From NCBI GenBank assembly GCA_934747335.1, contig CAKVGS010000043.1, positions 1 to 14,067 of the forward strand: 14,067 bases of DNA. The letters are read 5' to 3'. This DNA comes from an uncultured Candidatus Melainabacteria bacterium. GTDB taxonomy: Bacteria; Cyanobacteriota; Vampirovibrionia; Gastranaerophilales; Gastranaerophilaceae. The notes below the pieces were generated by a model. It was not told the origin of the DNA, did not search any database, and was given only the letters and a program-made list of their open reading frames with translations. A program made the position numbers and the translations under genes. The first letter of the stretch is position 1. Each line of letters opens with the position of its first letter. Below, piece after piece: positions 5,979-12,778 of this stretch.

Positions 5979-5984
5979 GTTAAT

Positions 5985-6704
5985 ATGAGTGTAGAGTTAC
6001 TAGGTTATAATGTAGACGATTATTCGTTTGAAGAAGCTATTATCAAGGCAAAAAGTTTGATTGACGGGGATAAGGTTTCACAAGTTGTTACGATCAATCC
6101 TGAAATGTTTCAGGAAGCAGAAAAGAATGCAAATTTTTCTAACATAATCAAGGAAGCTGAAATGGTTATTCCCGATGGTGTTGGAGTAAAAATTGCACTT
6201 CAAATTACAGGCAAAAAAGCGAACCGAATACCCGGAATTGATTTTGCCAAAAAACTTCTTCAAGAAGCTGCAACAAGCGGAATCCCTGTTGCAATAATCG
6301 GTTCTAAAGAAGAAGTTGTAGTTAAAGCGGTTGAAAATTTGCAAAAAGAAATCAACGGTTTAAATATTGTTTATTTTCACAACGGTTATTTTAAAGAAGA
6401 TGCGCCGATTTATAATGAGCTTAAAACAAAGTCACCAAAATTAATCTTGGTTGCTCTTGGTTCTCCTCGTCAGGAAGAATTTATTTATAACGCGAAAAAT
6501 GTTTTAAATCCGGCATTAATGGTAGGAATTGGCGGAAGTCTTGATGTTTGGTCAGGCTCTGTTAAACGTGCGCCAAAAATCTTCCAAACTTTGGGTTTAG
6601 AATGGTTATACAGAACAATTTCTCAACCGTCAAGATTTAAGAGAATTTTTCCAACGTTACCGTTATTTTTGTTAAAAGTTATTAATTATAAGGATAAAAT
6701 TTAA
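5985..6704 (+). CDS. TagA/WecG/CpsF-family glycosyltransferase
   Basis: 239 residues. The family (GT26) transfers N-acetylmannosamine or a related sugar from UDP onto an undecaprenyl-diphosphate-linked GlcNAc on the cytoplasmic face of the membrane, for teichoic acid, enterobacterial common antigen or capsule. Family motifs in order: TINPEM at residues 36-41, IPDGVGV with the catalytic-type Asp at D64, RIPGIDF, HNGYF, LGSPRQEEF near 158-166, GIGGSLDVWSG, and the C-terminal RAPKIFQTLGLEWLYR with a basic/aromatic tail likely to touch the membrane. I chose ATG 5985 (MSVELLGYNVDD) because the family starts there; an ATG at 5931 would add 18 hydrophobic residues. It is the first gene of an operon; transketolase begins at the base after its TAA. 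The exact acceptor and sugar are not determined. Confidence 0.9.
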   Translation: MSVELLGYNVDDYSFEEAIIKAKSLIDGDKVSQVVTINPEMFQEAEKNANFSNIIKEAEMVIPDGVGVKIALQITGKKANRIPGIDFAKKLLQEAATSGIPVAIIGSKEEVVVKAVENLQKEINGLNIVYFHNGYFKEDAPIYNELKTKSPKLILVALGSPRQEEFIYNAKNVLNPALMVGIGGSLDVWSGSVKRAPKIFQTLGLEWLYRTISQPSRFKRIFPTLPLFLLKVINYKDKI

Positions 6705-7541
6705 ATGCTTACAGAATTAGAGATTAATGAATTAAAAAAATTCGCATGCGAAACTCGAAAAAATATTGTTAAAATGGTACATAATGCAAAATCAGGTCAT
6801 CCTGGTGGTTCGCTTTCTGCTGCTGACATTATGGCTGTTTTGTACAACAAGTCTCTAAATATTCCTAAAGAATGGGATAAATCTGCTGATTTCGAAAATC
6901 GTGATAGATTTATTTTATCAAAAGGTCATGCATCACCACTTTTATATTCCGTTTTGGCACAACACGGAATGTTCCCTCAAGAAGATTTAATGGGATTTAG
7001 AAAATTCGGCACTAAGCTTCAAGGCCACCCTGCAAAAGGATATGTTCCGGGTGTAGAAACTTCAACAGGTTCTTTAGGGCAAGGGCTTTCAATCGGTTGC
7101 GGAATGGCTTTAGGTTTAAAACTTAAAAATAACCCTGCGCACGTAGTTGTTTATACCGGTGACGGAGAATTGCAAGAAGGTTCTTGCTGGGAAGCTTTTA
7201 TGCAAGCTGCACATAAAAATTTGGATAATCTTATTGTAATTATAGATAGAAACAGACTTCAAATTGACGGCTGCACAGAAAATGTTATGGCTTTAGATAA
7301 CTTACATGACAAATTAAAAGCGTTTAACTGGAATGTTTTGGAAATTGACGGGCATGATTTTGAAGAAATTTATGAAGGTGTAGAAAAAGCAAAACAATCA
7401 GACAGACCTTGCGCCATTATTGCTCACACAACAAAAGGCAAAGGTTGTTCATTTATGGAAAACCAAGCCGGATGGCACGGTAAAGCGCCAAGCGATGAAC
7501 AATTAGAAGAAGCCATTAAAGAATTTGAAGAGGCATTATGA
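6705..7541 (+). CDS. Transketolase, N-terminal (thiamine diphosphate-binding) subunit
   Basis: 278 residues, corresponding to the PP domain of transketolase only. Visible features are the SGHPGGSLSAADIMAVLY start, SKGHASPLLYSVLA, the GQGLSIGCGMALG segment, and the ThDP/Mg2+ signature GDGELQEGS (G152-D153-G154) with its partner Asn at N183 in DRNRLQIDG. The C-terminal half (Pyr and C domains) is missing. Family knowledge says split transketolases work as N+C heterotetramers in the pentose phosphate pathway. Usually the C subunit is the next gene, but here the next gene encodes a 72-residue Cys protein. The ATG abuts the preceding stop (TAAATG), so translational coupling is likely. The stop overlaps the next start (ATGATG). 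Confidence 0.92.
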   Translation: MLTELEINELKKFACETRKNIVKMVHNAKSGHPGGSLSAADIMAVLYNKSLNIPKEWDKSADFENRDRFILSKGHASPLLYSVLAQHGMFPQEDLMGFRKFGTKLQGHPAKGYVPGVETSTGSLGQGLSIGCGMALGLKLKNNPAHVVVYTGDGELQEGSCWEAFMQAAHKNLDNLIVIIDRNRLQIDGCTENVMALDNLHDKLKAFNWNVLEIDGHDFEEIYEGVEKAKQSDRPCAIIAHTTKGKGCSFMENQAGWHGKAPSDEQLEEAIKEFEEAL

Positions 7542-7759
7542 TGAACGATAATTCTATTAAAACTTGTCCTTTTGCAGAAAACAGAGTATGCAACGACGAT
7601 TGTCCATTGTATATTTCACCAAATGAATTGAACGAATTTGTGGTTGCAAGACTTTCTTCTATCGGTGTATTGGATAGAGCAGTAGGAGAATGTTCTCTTA
7701 AGATGCTTGCTTTAAGTCAAAGTAGAGCGATTTTTGAAAATACAAATACTCGTGGATAA
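7538..7759 (+). CDS. Small four-cysteine protein, function unknown
   Basis: 72-73 residues. The first ATG overlaps the transketolase stop by 4 nt. The second ATG (7541) is better spaced from AGAGG at 7529-7533, so either start is possible. Counting from the first ATG, the cysteines are C10, C18 and C22 in TCPFAENRVCNDDCPLYI and C52 in GECSLKM. This C-P-F-x6-C-x3-C pattern with a distal Cys could bind zinc or an Fe-S cluster. The rest (NELNEFVVARLSSIGVLDRAV) looks helical. I do not recognise a named family. Its tight coupling to the transketolase half suggests co-expression, not a known function. A second in-frame-independent stop region follows, and only 12 nt separate it from the convergent methyltransferase gene, with no hairpin. 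Confidence 0.75.
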   Translation: MMNDNSIKTCPFAENRVCNDDCPLYISPNELNEFVVARLSSIGVLDRAVGECSLKMLALSQSRAIFENTNTRG

Positions 7760-7771
7760 TAACGTTTTTAT

Positions 7772-8497
7772 CTAGCAATCTAACAATTTGTACAAAATAA
7801 CTCCGGCTGAAATACTCAAATTAAGTGATTCGACCTTATCAGTCATTTCTATTGTTACATTTTTTGTTGCAAAATCTTTTAGCTTTTGGCTCAAACCTGA
7901 TGATTCCGTACCGAACATTATAAGAACTTTTTCTTGCGGCGTATAATCTTTTAGCCAAACGGTATTATCTGATTTAGGAAGGGTTGCAACTCTTTCATAA
8001 TCTTCAAAAACGCTCAAATCATCCATTTCAAAAACCGGAATTTTCCAAAGATTTCCAACGGATGAGCGCACACATTTTGGATTATACAAATCCACCGTAT
8101 CACCGTATAATACAACAGCCTCAACATCAAATGCACAAGCTGTTCTGAGGATTGTACCTAAGTTTCCCGCATCTTTGATATCTTCTAATAAAACTACTTT
8201 TTTATAGTTATCTTGCCATTTTCGATTGATTTTTTTTGCAACAGCGACTGCTTTTGGCGCAGATTCCGTTGAAGAGATTTTAGAAAGTACAGTTTCTGTT
8301 GTTTCTATTCGTTCATTAAAATCTGTAAACTCGTTTGAGCCTTCCAAAACAAACAAGTGTTCTATTTCTAAACCTGATTCAATAGCTTCTTCAATACATT
8401 TAATACCCTCAAGTAAAAAATGAGTTTTACGATATTTTCTCTGCAAAAGCTTTGCAGTTTCTTTCACTAATTCATTATTCACACTTGTTATTTTCAT
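7772..8497 (-). CDS. TrmH/SpoU-family RNA 2'-O-methyltransferase
   Basis: 241 residues, with an N-terminal substrate-binding domain (LLEGIKCIEEAIESG near residue 30) and a SPOUT methylase domain. The three SpoU motifs are visible: motif 1 DAGNLGTILRTA (N112, R118), motif 2 FGTESSGL (E198), and motif 3 ESLNLSISAGVILY (E223 to Y235). These bind S-adenosylmethionine in the trefoil knot and position rRNA or tRNA ribose for 2'-O-methylation. The specific target nucleoside cannot be told from sequence; RlmB, YsgA and TrmH relatives share this layout. Its ATG overlaps the stop of the upstream peptidase gene by 4 nt, indicating one transcript and coupled translation. Confidence 0.9.
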   Translation of the reverse strand: MKITSVNNELVKETAKLLQRKYRKTHFLLEGIKCIEEAIESGLEIEHLFVLEGSNEFTDFNERIETTETVLSKISSTESAPKAVAVAKKINRKWQDNYKKVVLLEDIKDAGNLGTILRTACAFDVEAVVLYGDTVDLYNPKCVRSSVGNLWKIPVFEMDDLSVFEDYERVATLPKSDNTVWLKDYTPQEKVLIMFGTESSGLSQKLKDFATKNVTIEMTDKVESLNLSISAGVILYKLLDC

Positions 8498-10011
8498 AAG
8501 ATTTTAAAATCCTTCAACCATTCTTTTTCTTGTTCATTCAGTAAATCATAGTTAATCAATTTACCTTCATAACCCATTTTAACAAAAGAATGAATTTTTC
8601 CACACTCCATGTAACAAGAATTTTCTAATCTTACGCCAAAATGTTCAGGATTATACAACCCCGGTTCAATTGTGAATGTCATACCATCAACAATTTGCGT
8701 TTTAGCAATCTCGTTTTGAGAAAGGTTTGGCGGAGCTTCGTGGACATTAATTCCTATACCATGCCCTAGTCCATGACCAAATGTGAACCCTTCAATTTTA
8801 TTATCTAAAATAGAATGCGCGAACGTATCTATTTCAAAACCGCAAGGAGCATTGTCCCCTCGCCCCTTGTGGGAGAGGGTTAGGGTGAGGGAATTATCAA
8901 GATAATTAAACGCATTCAAAAACGCCTTCAACACCGTTGTATAAACCCTTTTCTGCAATTCATTCGGTTTACCTTTTACAAAAACTCTTGTAATATCGGT
9001 AGCCAAGCCACTGTCATAATACGCACCGCAATCAATTAAAACAAGCGAACCGTCTTTTAAAATAACATCTTTGGCATTTTTTGCATAATGCGCCAATGCA
9101 GAATTTTGATTAATTGCAACAATAGAATTAAAACTTAAAGATTTTGCACCGAATTTTATAAATTCTTCTCGCAAACGCTTTGCTATATCGTATTCTGAAA
9201 GATTATCATTATTTTCTATAAACTCCCTTATTGCAAAAACAGCCTTATCAGTGCGTTCAAAAGCCTGCTTATAAGCTTCTAATTCTTCCTTTGATTTAAC
9301 TGATTTCATGCTCTTTATTTCTGAAACTTTGTGAATAGGATTTTCGATTAAAGAATAATCATGCGCATTAATCGAATATTTATCAACAACCAACTTAGCA
9401 TCGAAGTTTTTTAAAAACTCATCAGTATTATCTGTCAATAAAATTTGTTTTTCTTTGTCCGCATATAGTTTAGCCCAAATTTTTGATGAACAATCTTTTG
9501 AAAAATCACGTTTCCCGCTTATATAAGAAACTTCTTCCAAGTTAGTTACAAAAGTCGGATTCGGTGGATAGTATTCTTTTGCAGACATAGCCTGAACGAA
9601 TTCTACGTTATGCGGTTCTGTAAAATCATTTATCGGATCTTTATCTAATAATTTGATTTTATAATCTTTAAACGTCTCTAAACGTGCTTGAGAAACTTTT
9701 TTTGCAACAACACCTAATGTTTTATCTGGTCTGATAAGTTTTCTGATTTCATCATCTTGCTTTTGACCAAGTTTAAGTTTTACAACCGTAACGCCATCTT
9801 TTGCTTCATTGTCAGCTTGCGTATGATATCTGCCATCAACAAACAAATAAATATTATCTTTTGTAATTAAAGCGTCACCAGTTGAGCCTGAAAAACCTGT
9901 CAAAGTATATCGAGCGTTTTCACTAAGTGAAGGATATTCAACCAAAAATTCATTTGTACAACACACAAGAAGATAATCCAAATTTAAATCGTTTAGGAGT
10001 TTGTTTGACAT
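8494..10011 (-). CDS. M24B-family Xaa-Pro aminopeptidase with an in-frame repeat insertion
   Basis: 505 residues. An N-terminal creatinase/prolidase-like domain starts at residue 1 (FSGSTGDALIT, VDGRYHTQA) and precedes a C-terminal pita-bread metalloprotease fold. The dinuclear metal site is complete: D327 and D339 (IDCGAYYDSGLATDITR), H417 in HGLGH with H413 and H424 spaced as in E. coli PepP, E449 in FTIEPGLY and E463 in VRLEN. It removes N-terminal residues preceding proline, in the cytosol; no signal peptide is seen. Residues of about 374-386 (SLTLTLSHKGRGD) come from a GC-rich repeat inserted in frame between the DITR and GHGLGH elements. The ATG is at 10009-10011, without a strong Shine-Dalgarno. 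It lies between the PpiC gene and the methyltransferase gene. Confidence 0.9.
   Translation of the reverse strand: MSNKLLNDLNLDYLLVCCTNEFLVEYPSLSENARYTLTGFSGSTGDALITKDNIYLFVDGRYHTQADNEAKDGVTVVKLKLGQKQDDEIRKLIRPDKTLGVVAKKVSQARLETFKDYKIKLLDKDPINDFTEPHNVEFVQAMSAKEYYPPNPTFVTNLEEVSYISGKRDFSKDCSSKIWAKLYADKEKQILLTDNTDEFLKNFDAKLVVDKYSINAHDYSLIENPIHKVSEIKSMKSVKSKEELEAYKQAFERTDKAVFAIREFIENNDNLSEYDIAKRLREEFIKFGAKSLSFNSIVAINQNSALAHYAKNAKDVILKDGSLVLIDCGAYYDSGLATDITRVFVKGKPNELQKRVYTTVLKAFLNAFNYLDNSLTLTLSHKGRGDNAPCGFEIDTFAHSILDNKIEGFTFGHGLGHGIGINVHEAPPNLSQNEIAKTQIVDGMTFTIEPGLYNPEHFGVRLENSCYMECGKIHSFVKMGYEGKLINYDLLNEQEKEWLKDFKIL
8854..8892. repeat. GC-rich palindromic repeat inserted in the peptidase coding sequence
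   Basis: About 39 bp of G/C-rich sequence in an AT-rich gene: CCCCTCGCCCCTTG followed by GGGAGAGGGTTAGGGTGAGGG. GGTTAGGGTGAGG (8878-8890) recurs exactly at 10110-10122, and TCGCCCCTTG is the reverse complement of CAAGGGGCGA at 12751-12760. CTC-CCC pairs with GGG-GAG around the centre with one mismatch. Its length is a multiple of three and keeps the frame open. Confidence 0.82.
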
Positions 10012-10055
10012 GTTCGCCTCTTTTTCTGTTTTATTTTCTTTCTTATGTTAATAAT

Positions 10056-10122
10056 AACCTTTCCCGCCTTCGGCACCCTCCCTCGGGGGAGGGTACCGAA
10101 GGCGGGAAAGGTTAGGGTGAGG
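10056..10122. repeat. Near-perfect 58-bp GC-rich palindrome with family tail
   Basis: AACCTTTCCCGCCTTCGG (10056-10073) pairs with 10096-10113 over 18 bp; one C/A mismatch follows, then ACCCTCCC (10075-10082) pairs with GGGAGGGT (10087-10094) around a TCGG loop. The right arm runs into AGGGTGAGG, giving the 13-mer GGTTAGGGTGAGG shared with 8878-8890. It lies between the PpiC gene and the peptidase gene. No T-run follows on either strand, so it does not look like a normal terminator. Confidence 0.88.
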
Positions 10123-10149
10123 TGAATATATAAAAAATTAAATTATAAC

Positions 10150-10428
10150 TTACTCATCAACATCCGTAAGTTTAATCAAGTGCCAACCGAATTGAGTTTC
10201 AACAGGTTTTGAAATTTCACCTTTCTTAAGTGCAAAAGCAGCATCTTCAAAAGGTTTAACCATCATGCCTTTACCAAACCATCTCAAATCACCACCGTCA
10301 CGACCAGATGGACATTTAGAATATTGTTTTGCTAAATCTTCAAAAGCGACACCATTTTCAATATCAAGCAAAAGATTTTCTGCTTGTTCTTTTGTATCAA
10401 CTAAAATGTGACTTGCTCTAATTTTCAT
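10150..10428 (-). CDS. Parvulin-type (PpiC) peptidyl-prolyl isomerase, single domain
   Basis: 92 residues, a stand-alone rotamase domain close to the size of E. coli PpiC. Family motifs: IRASHILV at the N-terminus, SKCPSGRDGGDLRWFGKGMMVKPFEDAAF in the middle (the usual GGDLGWF has Arg in place of Gly), and a C-terminal TQFGWHLIKL. It catalyses cis-trans isomerisation of Xaa-Pro bonds. With no signal peptide or membrane anchor it should be cytosolic. AAGGAG lies 6 nt before the ATG. It is the first gene of the - strand group that continues into the Xaa-Pro peptidase, so two proline-related activities are neighbours; whether they are co-transcribed through the intervening palindrome is inferred. 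Confidence 0.93.
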   Translation of the reverse strand: MKIRASHILVDTKEQAENLLLDIENGVAFEDLAKQYSKCPSGRDGGDLRWFGKGMMVKPFEDAAFALKKGEISKPVETQFGWHLIKLTDVDE

Positions 10429-10455
10429 ATTTTTCTCCTTATTATCTGCGTAATA

Positions 10456-10484
10456 ATTTTATCATTAAAAACCAAGCAACACAA
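10456..10484 (-). promoter_or_regulatory. Probable promoter of the PpiC gene
   Basis: On the - strand TTGTGT (10479-10484), 17 nt and TAAAAT (10456-10461) predict a start about 20 nt upstream of the ATG. The -10 matches 5/6 and the -35 3/6. It fits in the 58-nt gap after the XRE gene. Confidence 0.45.
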
Positions 10485-10486
10485 TC

Positions 10487-10813
10487 TTATTTATAAAGTT
10501 TCAAGTTAGACACAAATTTGTAGACCAATTCAATTGTTTTCAATTCAAATTCATCAAGTGATGAATCAATAAACTCTATCAATTCTTGTTTCTTTTGAAA
10601 ATGTTCAAAATCAAAAAGCTCTTTAATATCGACATTCAATGCTTGAGCTATTTTTTCAATTTTATCAGGTTGAGGGAAATGCATTCCACATTCGATTTTT
10701 GAAAGATTAGGCGGCTCTATGTTAACAAGTTCTGCCAGCTGTTCTTGAGTCATACCAACGCTGCGTCTTAATTCTCTTAATCTTTTGCCAAATTTTAATT
10801 TTAAAGAACTCAT
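10487..10813 (-). CDS. XRE-family helix-turn-helix transcriptional regulator
   Basis: 108 residues. A Cro/C1-type HTH fills roughly residues 5-65: FGKRLRELRRSVGMTQEQLAELVNIEPPNLSKIE, then PQPDKIEKIAQALNVDIKELF. The recognition helix is around EPPNLSKIE. The C-terminal ~40 residues (KKQELIEFIDSSLDEFELKTIELVYKFV) are amphipathic and probably mediate dimerisation. I chose ATG 10811-10813 because GGAGG lies 5 nt upstream; an ATG at 10870 would add 19 residues from promoter-proximal sequence. It is divergent from the prepilin-like gene, and a 21-bp dyad sits between the two promoters, overlapping its own -35. Autoregulation is the simplest reading. Its target set is unknown. Confidence 0.9.
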   Translation of the reverse strand: MSSLKLKFGKRLRELRRSVGMTQEQLAELVNIEPPNLSKIECGMHFPQPDKIEKIAQALNVDIKELFDFEHFQKKQELIEFIDSSLDEFELKTIELVYKFVSNLKLYK

Positions 10814-10885
10814 CCTATCCTCCAAACAATAGAATAAGCTTTTAAAAATACATTTTCCATAATATAGCAAATTAATAAATATTAT

Positions 10886-10914
10886 ATTTTATATCTATTA
10901 CATTAAGTTTTCAA
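10886..10914 (-). promoter_or_regulatory. Promoter of the XRE regulator gene
   Basis: On the - strand TTGAAA (10909-10914), 17 nt and TAAAAT (10886-10891) give a start near 10879. This leaves a leader of about 65 nt before the ATG at 10813. The -35 lies inside the dyad 10904-10924. Confidence 0.65.
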
Positions 10915-10924
10915 TCAAAACTTA
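10904..10924. promoter_or_regulatory. Candidate operator between the XRE and prepilin-like genes
   Basis: TAAGTTTT (10904-10911) is the exact reverse complement of AAAACTTA (10917-10924), with a 5-nt CAATC spacer. It covers the -35 of the XRE promoter and ends one base before the perfect TTGACA of the divergent promoter. A second palindrome, TAACATGTTA (10955-10964), lies at the predicted + strand start. A dyad placed this way is typical of HTH repressor binding. Confidence 0.55.
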
Positions 10925-10953
10925 TTGACACACATTATAAAATGCGTTATCAT
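10925..10953 (+). promoter_or_regulatory. Strong sigma-70-type promoter of the prepilin-like gene
   Basis: A perfect TTGACA (10925-10930), a 17-nt spacer and TATCAT (10948-10953, 5/6) predict a start near 10960. It is the best consensus promoter in the window. Confidence 0.8.
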
Positions 10954-10987
10954 TTAACATGTTACGACAAGTAAGAGAGGATATTTC

Positions 10988-11689
10988 ATGAAAAATTTAA
11001 AATCAGGTTTTACTTTGGCAGAAGTTTTAATTACATTAAGTATCATCGGAATAATTGCAGCTATTGTAATGCCTGCTGTTATTTCAAGCTATCAATACAA
11101 AACAGTTGGCGTTAAATTAGGAAAATTTATGTCAACAACAGAAGATGCATCGAGAGCTTATGTAGTACAAAACGATTCATTTAAAACAAATACAGATGTC
11201 ATGAGTTTTATAAATGAAGCATTTATGTTCAAGTCATTGGATGGAACGCAAGATAAAGAATTAATAAAAAGTATGTTGGATATTGCTAACACAGATGACT
11301 ATCCTACATATTATACAATTAACGATACTAAGCTGAAAAGCACACCTGATAAAAAGACACAAAGTGGTTTAATAGGTGTCTTAAAAGATAATACTACAAT
11401 TGTAGTAAACATGGTAGAAGATAAAGAGTATACGAGTCACAAGGGGGTTGTTGATTCAGACAAAGTCGGTTTACCAGTATTTAACATAAACTTTGATCCT
11501 CAAGCCAATGGCTTACCAAAATCAGTTCAAAAGAACTTTAATTTTACTGTAACAGAACTTGGTTATGTTGTGCCAAGAGATGATGATAAATGTTTGTGGC
11601 AAATCTATGAAGATGATTGGTCTACAAATGCAAAAACTTTCACATCAGGTTCTGCTTGTAATCCGAAGTCAACAACTATCGGGAAGTAG
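10988..11689 (+). CDS. Type IV prepilin/pseudopilin-like protein
   Basis: 233 residues. The N-terminus has a class III (prepilin) signal: a short basic leader MKNLKSG, cleavage expected after G7, then FTLAEVLITLSIIGIIAAIVMPAVI, with the conserved Glu at +5 (E12) and a hydrophobic helix to about residue 30. The remainder is a soluble domain with no recognised subfamily. A cysteine pair near the end (DDDKCLW and GSACNP) could form the C-terminal disulfide loop common in pilins. It should be processed by a prepilin peptidase and either assembled into a pilus or pseudopilus or displayed at the surface. AAGAGAGG lies 7 nt before the ATG. It is monocistronic, with a strong promoter and terminator. 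No pilus assembly genes are nearby, so it is an orphan pilin-like gene. Confidence 0.88.
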   Translation: MKNLKSGFTLAEVLITLSIIGIIAAIVMPAVISSYQYKTVGVKLGKFMSTTEDASRAYVVQNDSFKTNTDVMSFINEAFMFKSLDGTQDKELIKSMLDIANTDDYPTYYTINDTKLKSTPDKKTQSGLIGVLKDNTTIVVNMVEDKEYTSHKGVVDSDKVGLPVFNINFDPQANGLPKSVQKNFNFTVTELGYVVPRDDDKCLWQIYEDDWSTNAKTFTSGSACNPKSTTIGK

Positions 11690-11740
11690 AATCTATTATT
11701 AGCTGAATATTAGAAGAATTCCTTTCTCTTCTATTCAGTT

Positions 11741-11771
11741 AAAAAGGAGGACTTTGTCCTCCTTTTTTTTT
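11741..11771 (+). terminator. Intrinsic terminator of the prepilin-like gene
   Basis: AAAAAGGAGGA (11741-11751) pairs with TCCTCCTTTTT over a 5-nt CTTTG loop, and the T-run continues to 11771. A weaker hairpin precedes it (CTGAA/TTCAG with AGAAG/CTTCT arms at about 11703-11738). Confidence 0.92.
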
Positions 11772-11821
11772 GTTAAAAACTTTATATTTCTAAAAGTTTT
11801 TGTAGGTTTCATAAATCAACA

Positions 11822-11852
11822 AAAAAACGTATTCTAATGAATACGCTTTTTT
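11822..11852. terminator. Second hairpin between the convergent prepilin-like and rplA genes
   Basis: CGTATTC (11828-11834) pairs with GAATACG (11839-11845) over a TAAT loop. A- and T-runs on either side extend the stem, with one bulged C. It could act as a backup terminator on either strand. The 201-nt convergent gap (11690-11890) holds only such hairpins. Confidence 0.65.
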
Positions 11853-11855
11853 GAT

Positions 11856-11883
11856 AAAAAAAAGGCTAACCTTTCGGCTAGCC
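11856..11883 (-). terminator. Intrinsic terminator of the secE-nusG-rplK-rplA operon
   Basis: On the - strand, 7 nt after the rplA stop, GGCTAGCC, a GAAA tetraloop and GGTTAGCC form an 8-bp stem with one G-U pair (11864-11883). A run of eight T follows (11856-11863). The GNRA loop and U-tract make this a textbook terminator. Confidence 0.92.
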
Positions 11884-11890
11884 GTAAATA

Positions 11891-12616
11891 TCAACCAACA
11901 ATTTCTTTAACTTCTGCTTGAAGGTTCTTTGCATCAATCTTGATGCTTGGTCCCATCGTTGTTGTCAAATAGATTGACTTAACATAAGTACCTTTAGCTG
12001 CAGAAGGTTTTGCTCTAAGAACTGCATCAACCAATGTTCCATAGTTCTTAACCAAATCTTCGTTAGCGAATTGAACCTTACCGATTGGACAGTGAATCAT
12101 ACCCTGTTTATCAGCTCTGAATTCAACTTTACCTGCTTTAGCATCTTTAACTGCTTTTGCGATATCTAGAGTTACTGTACCTGTTTTAGGGTTTGGCATC
12201 AAGCCTTTAGGACCTAAAACTCTACCTAACTTACCTAACATACCCATACAGTCAGGAGTTGCGATTAATGTATCGAATTCAAACCAACCGCCTGCAATTT
12301 TGTCGATAATTTCTTCTGTACCGTAGAAATCAGCGCCTGCGTCTTTAGCTTCAGTAACTTTTGGTCCTTTTGCGATAACGCAAACACGAACTTCTTTACC
12401 TAAACCAGCAGGAAGAACAACTGTTGATCTGATTTGTTGTTCTGCGTGTTTAACTTCAATACCTAATCTCATGTGGCATTCAACTGTTTCGTTGAATTTT
12501 GCAACTTCTTTAGATACTTCTTGTAATTTAGTAAGAGCATCACGACCGCTAGCCGGTTGTTGGAAATCAGCTAACAATTCTTGAAGCTTCTTTTGTTTTT
12601 TAGTTATTTTTGACAT
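11891..12616 (-). CDS. rplA: 50S ribosomal protein L1
   Basis: 241 residues, close to the usual 230-240. L1 binds 23S rRNA at the mobile stalk that guides E-site tRNA release. In many bacteria it also represses its own operon by binding mRNA. The signature GRVLGPKGLMPNPKTGTVT is intact. The flanking domains, IRSTVVLPAGLGKEVRVCVIAKG and the C-terminal YLTTTMGPSIKID, are also present. Residue 1 is ATG 12614-12616, with AAGGA upstream. The 162-nt gap from rplK contains a GC-rich palindromic repeat. A terminator follows at once, so rplJ-rplL are not in this operon. Confidence 0.97.
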   Translation of the reverse strand: MSKITKKQKKLQELLADFQQPASGRDALTKLQEVSKEVAKFNETVECHMRLGIEVKHAEQQIRSTVVLPAGLGKEVRVCVIAKGPKVTEAKDAGADFYGTEEIIDKIAGGWFEFDTLIATPDCMGMLGKLGRVLGPKGLMPNPKTGTVTLDIAKAVKDAKAGKVEFRADKQGMIHCPIGKVQFANEDLVKNYGTLVDAVLRAKPSAAKGTYVKSIYLTTTMGPSIKIDAKNLQAEVKEIVG

Positions 12617-12718
12617 TTTTAAATCCTTTCATGGTGTTAACGGATTTTTCAATCCTTCCATATTATCTCTTTGTCCCTTGTAAAAAGAAGGGATATTCGA
12701 TGAGTAGATGTTATTCTA

Positions 12719-12764
12719 CCCCTCATCCGGGCTCCGCCCACCTTCTCCCGCAAGGGGCGAAGGG
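12719..12764. repeat. GC-rich palindromic repeat between rplK and rplA
   Basis: The segment runs CCCCTCATCCGGGCTCCGCCC, then ACCTTCTCCCGCAAGGGGCGAAGGG in adjoining blocks. GGGC-TCC-GCCC forms one hairpin, and CCTTC-CCC with GGG-GAAGG around GCAA forms another with a small internal mismatch. CAAGGGGCGA at 12751-12760 is shared, inverted, with the repeat inside the peptidase gene. It stands out strongly in an AT-rich operon and ends about 15 nt before the rplK stop on the + coordinate. Confidence 0.8.
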
Positions 12765-12778
12765 AAAAGTGCGTTCAA

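Noticed and set aside
5931..5984. An upstream start for the TagA/WecG-type gene, adding a hydrophobic N-terminus
   Set aside because: No Shine-Dalgarno, it lies across the promoter region of both divergent genes, and the family begins at the M-S-V-E-L-L-G equivalent.
10056..10113. The long palindrome as a transcription terminator
   Set aside because: There is no T-run after the stem on either strand, and part of the same sequence recurs at 8878 inside a coding region, so a repeat element fits better.
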